Shown here one piece after another: positions 53,167 to 61,732 of a stretch of DNA of 64,000 bases (position 1 is its first letter; each line of letters starts with the position of its first letter). This DNA comes from Chrysoporthe austroafricana. Its lineage: Eukaryota; Ascomycota; Sordariomycetes; Diaporthales; Cryphonectriaceae. The translations under genes were made by a program, and so were the position numbers. Where the stretch lies: assembly GCA_001051155.2 (NCBI GenBank), contig JYIP02000004.1, positions 2,350,383-2,414,382 on the forward strand, in the 5' to 3' direction. The notes under the pieces were generated by a model that saw only the letters and a list, made by a program, of their open reading frames with translations, was not told the origin of the DNA and did not search any database.

Positions 53167-54424
53167 TTTTGAGGATGTTTGAGCTTGGCGCAGCTGACAC
53201 GAAACGTAGAGGTACCTGTAAGGGTCTGTGTGGTGGTGTCTATGCTCTTCCTTTGGGGCGAGTTGATGTTTGGAAATCTAAATTGCAGCTCTGGGAGTCG
53301 CGTCGGCTTCGAACGCGAATCTTGCAAGGGAAGCCCATAAACCTTGTAAATGCATAGATCGTACTAGCTCAGCCCCGTTAATGCGGTGATATTATCAATG
53401 AACCCTTCCCTCTCAAGGTCCTCCCCCAATGTACATCTTGACAGATCACAGTTCCTCCCAGAACCATCATGATGATAAGTCATTCATTCTTTCAGTCTGC
53501 CTGCACACACACAAAGATCTCGGATGCTTCAAACTGGGCGCTAGCCAGCAGTGGCAGGGGGGGCACAGGAGGTTAGGCGCAGTCAACAGAGGTGTTCTCC
53601 TCAACCTCTTGCGACAAGCATCAACGGCACGGTGGGACGATTGGCCTTTGGATACATTCATGCGTGAATTTTCATCGTTGGAAAACCTCTTTCAATCATC
53701 ATTCCATGGCGGAGTCTTTCGTAGAAAGCACCTGCAAGTGATGCGACCGCTTTTATTAAGGCATCGCTAGATGAAGCACCATCACTCCGGAACATATTGA
53801 TTGTCAAAATTCATCTTTCCCATCGTGTGAGGCCTAATGTATGGTTGGTGATGCTTCATCAATGGCCAATTTACCGTGCTTCGAGTACAGGGGTGGCGTC
53901 CGCTAGCAAGTCAGTCACTTGCGAGTATGTGAAGTACCCCGGCTCAGTTGTCGTGGTCAATGGGTGGGTGGTCAATAGACTCAATAGACCACACCGCTGA
54001 TATCATCAGAAGCCGGGCAACATGTTTGGCGGAGCTCGGTTTCTATTGAGACAATAAACAATTAACAACGTCTTTCCAGACAATAAACATCTTCGACTTT
54101 CTTCTGAATATACATCTCTATTCAGGCACACTCAATAGCATCATGGCCCCGCTCTCTTTACCGGCGAAGCCTTAAATACGCTTTAACCCGAAGATTCTTT
54201 GCTTCCCTCTGTCGGTGATCGAACTTGATTTGATTTTGTCTGTTGTCCTCATTTTTTCTGACTACGCTACTCAACTTTGGAGTCATCAGTTGCCAGCTCT
54301 TCGAAAACGCTCTGTCGTGTTCAGGCTACCTGTCTCAGTTGGGATATCCAGAAGAATTCCTTTGAGCAATCTCGACTGTTCAGTTCTCGGAGATAAATTG
54401 CCTTGCGCAGGATACCGTTTCACC
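53167..54424. other. Divergent region between RIM1 and STE3
   Basis: No supported gene. The sequence is AT-richer than the left part of the window. It has an inverted 9-bp word (GATGAAGCA, near 53771, and its complement near 53856) and a direct repeat upstream of the STE3 start. It contains both promoters and the long STE3 5' UTR. Confidence 0.55.
54049..54089 (+). promoter_or_regulatory. Direct repeat AGACAATAAACA upstream of STE3
   Basis: The word AGACAATAAACA occurs at 54049-54060 and 54078-54089, with AATTAACAAC between the copies, about 340 bp before the receptor start. Cores of the ACAAT/AACAA type resemble sites bound by HMG-box mating-type regulators such as MAT1-2-1, which is expected for a pheromone receptor. 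The link is inference from sequence and position. Confidence 0.4.
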
Positions 54425-56329
54425 ATGAGGCTTGAGGCTGCCATAGCATTTGTCGGGGGAGACTACGGCCCAACGCCCGGAATGCTCGCAAACATCATCC
54501 TCAGATTCATCATCAACCTATCCGCTGCCATAGCCTGCTGGGTGCCTCTTAGGCTCTTCCACGAGAATGGCGAGTTCGCGGGAACGGCCATGGTCATGGC
54601 CACTGGTATTCTCAATTTCTACTACGCCCTCAACGCCGTCATCTGGCACAACAACGACATCGGCAACTGGCCCAAGGGCTACGGGTGGTGCGATATCCAG
54701 CTGGCCTCATTCATCCCGCTCGAGACTCTGAATGCTGCCGCGATTTGTGCTGTCATGCAGAACATCTCGAAGCAAGTCTCGCTTATGAGAGCCAGCGGAC
54801 TGACACCCCAAGAAAAGAGAAGGAAGCACATCGTGCAAGCCTTGATCATCATGCCCTTTCCAGCTCTGCAGGTCATCCTTTACTATTTCAACATCGCCAT
54901 GAGATACAACATCTCAGGCATCATTGGGTGCCAGGCAGTTTTTACGAGCAACTGGGTGTTCTTGACGTTGTTCTTATTACCGTGCCCCATCTTTGCAGTG
55001 GCTGCTGCATATTTCGCAGGTGAGTTCAGGTCGCATACTTGCTTGGGTGCATTATCACTGACTCATTCCCCGCAGTCCTCATATGGTGGCGGTACAGGAA
55101 GATTGACGTGATCTCCCGAAGAGCGTTGTACAACTCTGGAGACTACGGATCGCACGCGCGGAGCGCAAGGACGAGGCGCAAACTCTACCTCATGGCTCTT
55201 ACCATCATTGCCCCTTACTGCCCGATGCAACTGGTCTTCTTGTTCAACAACATCAAGTTGGGCATGCCCTGGTCGGAACCCTATGATTTCGCACGGCTCC
55301 ACTCCCCAGGTTGGGATGAAATCGATTACATGGTAGGTCTATTAGGTGATGACATTTCCTTCTGAGCTGCTTCCAGGACGAGCCTTCCTCGTTCATGGTA
55401 ATTCCATGTGATCTCGGGATGAACCCAGACAACCATCTCTCCGTGTTTTCCTTTTACTGCAGGAGCAAGTTGTTTGTCTGACAATTTGTTAGCCTTCAAC
55501 AGTCGTGTCGTTCGTGAGCATGTATATCAACTACATCGCCGCGTTGGAAGTTGTCGTCTTCTTCATCTATTTTGGCCGCACCCAAGAGGCACATGAGATG
55601 TACCGCAAGTACCTTCGCGCTTTGGGTTTAAGCAAGATCTTCCCCAAGCTCAAAGAGAGATGGTACCCGTCATCTCGGCCCTCGATGAGCCGCAAAAGCC
55701 TATGGCCTCGAGCCAAGAGCATCTCGTCCTTTGCCATAACAACACACTCCCGGTCAAGGTAAGAACGGTCTCTGTTGCCTTCGGAACTATGTACGCAACT
55801 GACCATTGACAGCTCAACCCACAAAGCCAACTCTCAACCTCCTGTGCGGCCGCTTTCCGACCACGATGATACTCGGCTCTTGAACATCCGTCTCAACAGC
55901 CTGGATCTCGAAGCAGCACGATCCATTAGCGACGCGGCCCTATCTACCAACGCCGAACCGCGGCTGCCCTACCGAAGTCCCTGGATCTTCCGAACCACCC
56001 TTACGCCGAACTTTGAGTTTCTTAGGTTTCCCACCACCACCAAGGAGACTAGCAAGTCTACCTTGCAGAGCAAGCCGAGACCCGTCATCCATCCGTTACA
56101 CCCCTCTCGGCCACGACCGGATACCCTCGACCATTGTGTCGGCACCGCCGGGAGTAAGGACGAAGGCAAGACGTGGGATCATTACAGTAGTCCGGTCAAG
56201 CCACCCAGGACGTGGGCTTCGGATGCTTCTGCCTCTACGCTACACGGTGGTCTAGACTTGAGGCTTTCGGACTATGAAAGGGGATTGGTGGGCATCCAAA
56301 AGGACTTTTCGAGCTCGGACCCAGTATGA
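54425..56329 (+). CDS. STE3: Pheromone receptor STE3 (lipopeptide pheromone GPCR)
   Basis: Five exons, 54425-55019, 55076-55332, 55377-55407, 55503-55758 and 55813-56329, with introns of 56, 44, 95 and 54 bp, give 551 residues. The product is a seven-helix receptor of the STE3 type: ANIILRFIINLSAAIACWVP (helix 1), GTAMVMATGILNFYYAL (helix 2), then WNDIGNWPKGYGWCDIQLAS-like HNNDIGNWPKGYGWCDI with the conserved WCDI(x)(x)(x)I segment, AAICAVMQNI, LYYFNIAMRYNISG and RRKLYLMALTIIAPYCPMQL. The C-terminal ~230 residues are cytoplasmic, Ser/Thr/Arg-rich. In mating it binds the farnesylated a-type pheromone and signals through a heterotrimeric G protein to the MAPK cascade. Neurospora calls it PRE-1. 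The 31-nt third exon is the only way to keep frame between DYM and VSFVSMYINYIA, and remains the least certain join. Confidence 0.9.
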
Positions 56330-56883
56330 GGGCTATAATTGGATTGCCCCTGGGACTTCCAGGGAGTGCAGTGGCTGGATTGAGAGACGTCGATTGGAAG
56401 GGTCAAATAGGCACGAACGGAGCCTGACGCTTGGAATCTGGGCTCGCCCCAATAAACTCGGTGATCTGACAAGAGACGACACTTGGGCATCAAACTTTTT
56501 CTTCTGTTCATTAGCTGATGGGTAGTGTGTCGATCGAAACTCAATACGTTGCGTTCTGCCGCGAACTGCGTCCTCCTGAGTCGTGACATGTTACCATCAA
56601 CCAAATATTTACGCAGTACCGTGCATATCGCCTGCAGCGGACACGTCAAAAGGCTCGCTCGATGCTCGAGGTTACATATGCGAAGCTACCTAAGCATAAG
56701 TGGTAAGACGACTTTATTGCCTAGATACGTATAATCGAATTATGGTCTAATACGAGATCCGCCCTGGAAGAAAATAACAACCAAGTAAATACCAAATGGG
56801 TATCGTATGGACACCAAGGAAATCAATAATCACTGTCGCTAAGCTTCAAACACCAAAAAAAGAACACACCATATGCCGCACGG
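56330..56883. other. Convergent 3' region between STE3 and the CHORD-like gene
   Basis: No gene supported. It is AT-rich, with A-runs (near 56855) consistent with 3' UTRs and polyadenylation signals. Confidence 0.6.
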
Positions 56884-57698
56884 TCATGTAACCTCCATAT
56901 CTTCATCGCCATCCGGCGCAGCGCCTTTGCTATCACCCTCGCTCATCCATTCCGTCTTCCCAGAGGCACTACTATCGTCAGTCGAGTCCCAAGCTGCCAG
57001 GTCTCGAGTCGCATTGGACGCCTCCCAGGGGTCCTCCGAGAGGGACTCGTTGATGAACTCGTTTGGTCTCAGGAGCCGGCCCTCAAACATCCTGTCGATG
57101 TCAGGGCTTGTTTCAGGGTTCGAGTACATGCGGAACCGCTTGGCGTAGTTATTTCGGACGGCGAGGTGGTACCCCTTGGTGCATCCCGGCCTCGTGCCGT
57201 CTTCGCCGCAGCAGGCTGCGGTGGGAGATCAGTCGCCAATCACGCTGCTGGGGGACGACGACGAAGGGGGCGAGCGAACTACTCACACCACACGAACCCC
57301 TTGGGGTGGTCCTCCCGATTTTCGGCCGAGTCGCGCAGGCCCGCGACGTCCTCCTCCCAGCCGGCCCACACGTCGCTCCTCCCGTCCATCGCCAGGCCGC
57401 CGCTGTGGTGCCGGCACGCCGTCGGCGAGTTGTTGCCCGGGCTGAACGCCCCCCGGCACTGGACGCACAGCTGCGCCGGCTGCGAGGGGGCCTTCCTCTT
57501 CAGGGGGTTGTTCGGGTTCGAGCTGCCGGGCCCGCCGCCGCCGCCACCTTCGCCTTCGGCCCGGTCGAGGGCCGCGGCAGCGTAGTTCTGCAGCTCGGCG
57601 AGGTACCGCAGCGCGCGGGCCTGGATGCGATCGTCGTCGCAGAGCGCGACGAGGACGGAGTGCGCCAGGGGCTCGGGGGCTGAGAGGAGGCGGTCCAT
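56884..57698 (-). CDS. CHORD-like zinc-binding protein
   Basis: Two exons on the minus strand, 57287-57698 and 56884-57215, with a 71-bp intron 57216-57286 (GTGAGT...CGCAG), giving 247 residues. An N-terminal helical segment (about 1-60) and a Gly-rich linker precede the zinc module (about 76-165): CVQCRGAFSPGNNSPTACRH-H, then a variable ~35-residue stretch and GFVWSCCGEDGTRPGCTKGYH. The order C..C, F, N, C..H, W.CC, GC..G.H is that of CHORD domains, although the spacing before WSCC is longer. CHORD proteins (Rar1, CHORDC1) are Hsp90 co-chaperones, but they carry two CHORDs or a CS domain and this has one degenerate copy. The C terminus is acidic (ENEFINESL..., DGDEDMEV). A functional link to Hsp90 is not shown. 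The intron is well supported because it restores the WSCC element. Confidence 0.78.
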
Positions 57699-60600
57699 CG
57701 GCGCAGGCGCGGTCTAGTGCGAAGGCGAGCGTAGTGAGGTGCGTAGCGCTGGAGGTCCCGTGACGTGCGCTCGAGGCTATTAGTACGGCCCAGAACAGAC
57801 GGCGCGGCGTCGATCACCCGGCAGCGTCATTGGTTCGTCATACAGTGTGACGCCGGCGCTACGTGAGTGGATGCAGGAAGTGGCAAGCCCCGTCTCAGAG
57901 AGATGGGATTCTTGGTGAATTCCATCTCTGCGTAGCCAGGAAGAAGCCTGGAAGCCTCTCGTGCTGGTTCTAAGTCGAGGGCAGATCGATCGAGCACTGT
58001 GGCGTGTCTCAATTACCAATACACACAGCTTGTTCTCCGTCGAGTGACGACACTGGAGTGGTATCGATGACGGTATTCCCCCCCAGCCTACTCCAACTTC
58101 AGCTTTGTGACGACGTCGGCTGAAACCCTGCTGCTTGGTCGAGTTACAGCCGTCTAGACCAGAATCCTGCAATGGCAAGTGATACGGAGAGGTGGTTGTC
58201 CATCGTCATCTTCGTCTCGCCCCGAATACCTGTGCTCGTTCAAGAGCAGACATGTAGCACAGGATGAATGCCTCTGAGTTGCAAGGTACTATACCTCAAG
58301 GCGAGCAGTAATAGTACGTAGTAGTCCTCAATATGCTGTTGGTTTGCCCGGGGACCCCGGGGACCACGGCAATGAACTGGCTCTCATTCCAGTCACTTGG
58401 AATTGCCCTCATCACGATTTTCCCCTGTCCTTCACCCCACCCCGACCCCTAGGCAAAATATACATGCAGATTTAGTGAAAAGAGAGCCTTACTTAGCGGC
58501 GAGAAGGGGCTTGACATTCTAGCGGCGAGACTCTATCGCATCATAACAGCAACACCGCCTACCCCTTTACACACCACCTCGCCCACCTGCATCTCTGCAA
58601 AAACATCAAACCTCTGGCGGTGCATCGCTACACCGCCTGCCTGTGGGGGAGGACATTGACCTCTTCAATCTTTAATCCCCGGCCTCGGCACTTCTCTGCC
58701 TCCCCGAGGCTCGCTTTCCCACTGGCCATAATGGGAACCGAGCGCACGAGGACCTCTGCAATCTCGACCCTCCCTTGCCTTGTGGACTCAACGTATTTCA
58801 CCGCTATTAGCACGCTCTCCACTTTTATCTCGGAAGTTCTCAGGCCGGTCTTCTGGGGGTGCTGCTCTCGAGGTTGACTGCCGGTGCACAGCGAGCGGCA
58901 TATCAACACCATCGCCTACAGTGCGCGACCAGCCCGCCAGCTTTGCCACGGGCCCACACGAGGATGCTTGTCCAGAACCACAGGGGAGTGGCCCCAAGAC
59001 AGGATTCGCAAGGCACTGGAGATCAATAAGATCAACACAGCCGTCGACCCGTCCCGAGGCCGGCGCTGAAGCCAACCGGTGTCCTAGGAGACAAATGTCG
59101 TGATCATTTTCCCGAGGAGAGCAACCCTAGTTTATAAATTTAGAATAGAGCGACCTTCTAGCGGGCTTCTAGAACGACAGCCCCGCATAGGATCCGTCCC
59201 GCTGATCGCTGGTAATTAGCGCGCACAACGATGCGCCCACGGGAGCGCCCTACTGGCCCGGGAGAACGCCATCCAACCACGCCAGCCAGTCGGAACCCTG
59301 AACGTGTTGCATTCGCCCTCGTTGCGAGACTGGCGGCCCTCCTCTGGTCGCATCGAGGAGTCGCGCCGCCACCACTGAGCCGGCATGAAGGCTCAATTTC
59401 CCTGGCCCTCGCAGGTGTGACAGCCCTACTACGGTCCTACGGCCACTCCAAGCACAGAAATGAAGCCCGCTGGGCGCCTCCAGGATCGTCCTCGGAGGTG
59501 TGGTTTATGCTGCTGCTCTGGCAGCCATGGTACCCATGTCCTGCACTGCTTGACGCCGACATGGTGCTCGCCCGCCGACGTGAAACATCCCACTGCCGGC
59601 CAGGGCAAGAGCTGTCGTGGAGACGGCCGAAGTGTTTCCTCGAGATTATTGGCAACGACCTAATGTGAAGAGTGGATACGGCGCAGCGGTGCGGTCACGT
59701 CCAGGCGGCGTGGTGCGATTCTGGCGCGCGAACGCTGGGCATGGCGCTTACCTGCACCGCCAACACCAGGACGCGCTTGCGCCTGGTCCTCCGAGGCCTT
59801 GCGCTCCTCTTATGCGGACGGTCGCCGCCGGCAGGGCCTTGTGACACGGCGGCTCTTGAGACAGCGTCTATCTGGCGTCCCAAGCTCGTGCGTGGGGGGA
59901 AGACGGACGAGGGCGAATGGTTCCTGCGAGACCGAGAAGACGTGTCACCTCGGGGGTCTGGGTCAGACGTGTCGGACTAAGGTGCGTCGAGTTAAAATTG
60001 AGATGCGCCGCACCTGCATTGCCAGCGCAGCCATGCATGAAATATTTTTCGTGCGCGTGTGGACGTGAGTGACGTGATCCTCTTGAGATCCAGATCCGAT
60101 CAGGGACGGTCCCAGGTCCTAGCGGCCTCTCACGGTGGCCGGCTGTGGGGACGCCAGTCTGCAGGTGCGCACGAGGACACAGCCAGAGGGCAGACGACGC
60201 CGGCCACCTGCGCTGTCGAGAGGGCGGTGTTTGGGTTTTATGATGGGCGGGATTAGGTTTGCCGTGGGGCGAACGCCAGGGCGTTGCGAGGGCACTGCAA
60301 TCTTGCGCACCGCCCGTGCCGTCGAGAGGCAGCCGCTGTTCCCATCCTGCTGGTAAGCTTCGGACCGCAGGCCCATTTCTGGCGTCTCGAGCGAGAGCGC
60401 GCTGGGGTTCCTGTGCTCGGTGTGGTGTGGTCTGCAAGCCCTCCTGGAGGCTGCATGCCCGCGAGAGGCACAAGGATCTGAGGGCGGCGTGGGCAGCTCG
60501 TCGGCCCTGGGACCGAGCCGCGCTACCATGCAAACCATGCAAGCACGCGCCCGGGCGGCGGGTTTTGCCTGGGATCTCATGGATCTGGGGATTTCGCTGG

Positions 60601-61732
60601 TGGCCGGCCCTCGTCTGAAGCCATGCCCCTTCCACGATGGTCGGTGAGCTGTCCCTGATTGCGATCCCGAGCTAAACTCCAAATGGTGGCAGAGATCCGC
60701 CAGCGCCCACTCGTAATTATAGCCGGTGGTGGGTATGGCTGTGTGCCCGGTGAGAAAGAAAATACGGGGAGGGGAACCGACTGGCGACTGGACCGTCCCC
60801 GTCTGCACCCTCTGTTCTTGACGAGCTTTCCTCCTATCCCTATCCTTCCTGCCGTCCTCACCTTACCTTCACACCCGACGTTCCTTAAGGGGGGTTTATT
60901 GGGCACAGCTACGGCATGGTCGCGTCGTGGTTGGCTGGCATTGCTGCACCGACTCGAGCCTGCGTGCCTCTCGGCCTGTCGATTCACCTCGGATCCCCTT
61001 TAATGAAGCTGACCGGCGCCGCCTGCCGTTGATCTCTCAAAAGCCACTCCTTGCCGTCCACCTGGCGGATGTGACCCTCATTTCGACCGACTTCATCACT
61101 AGCAGTATCGTTGCCACCGTCATCATCATTATTATCATCGTCGCTATTATCATCCATCCTCATCAGCGTTAGCGTTGCTGTCATCTATCTTTCGTCTCTC
61201 TTTTCTGGCCCCCTTGTCTGCGCGTTTCTGCTCAGCGTATTGTCATTGCTTGCGCTCTCCACCGGGGCCCATCGCTAATGGTCCTCGCGACTATTCCCTA
61301 TCTGCCGTCCTGCGTTTGCACCAGCGCTTGGACAGCGTGAACACCTCGACCCGCCGGCGCCTTCTTACATGCGAACCAGGACAGGATCTTCCACGCCGCC
61401 GCCCACAAGCCATCGCCGGTCCCGAGGGGATAGCCACGCGGAGGCATCCCGGCCGGCTCGGACAAACGGCACCGACCAGAGGCAAGGTGACCAGGCAGCT
61501 CCGCCGCAGAGTCAGGCCCGACCTCAAGCAGCAGCAGCAGCAGCAGAAGCAACAGACAGACACCCTCGCCGACCCGCAGGGACGAGACTCCGGGGCCTGT
61601 CGCGAGCCGTCTAGCTACCGTTGATCCGTCGCCCGCCGAGTCAGCACGCATGAAACCGCGATGTCCAGCGCCTAATCGTCGGCTTCGCTGCTTTTCTGAA
61701 CAGGACATTCAGCGCACCGGGCCCGGTGCAGA
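57699..61732. other. 4-kb divergent intergenic region before the right-edge gene
   Basis: The longest gene-free stretch in the window. Frames on either strand (for example minus 59868-60635 and plus 59231-59668) lack domains and show no intron-compatible continuity. I see no RNA gene. Purine/pyrimidine-rich and CAG-rich segments (about 61530-61555) lie near the right-edge gene and are probably its 5' UTR. The remainder is unexplained. Confidence 0.55.

Noticed and set aside
53769..53868. Inverted word GATGAAGCA possibly marking a MITE
   Set aside because: Only 9 bp match, there is no target duplication, and no second copy is in the window.
59868..60635. 255-residue minus-strand frame in the 4-kb spacer
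   Set aside because: No recognisable domain or splice sites, and an overlapping frame of similar length and quality exists in another phase.
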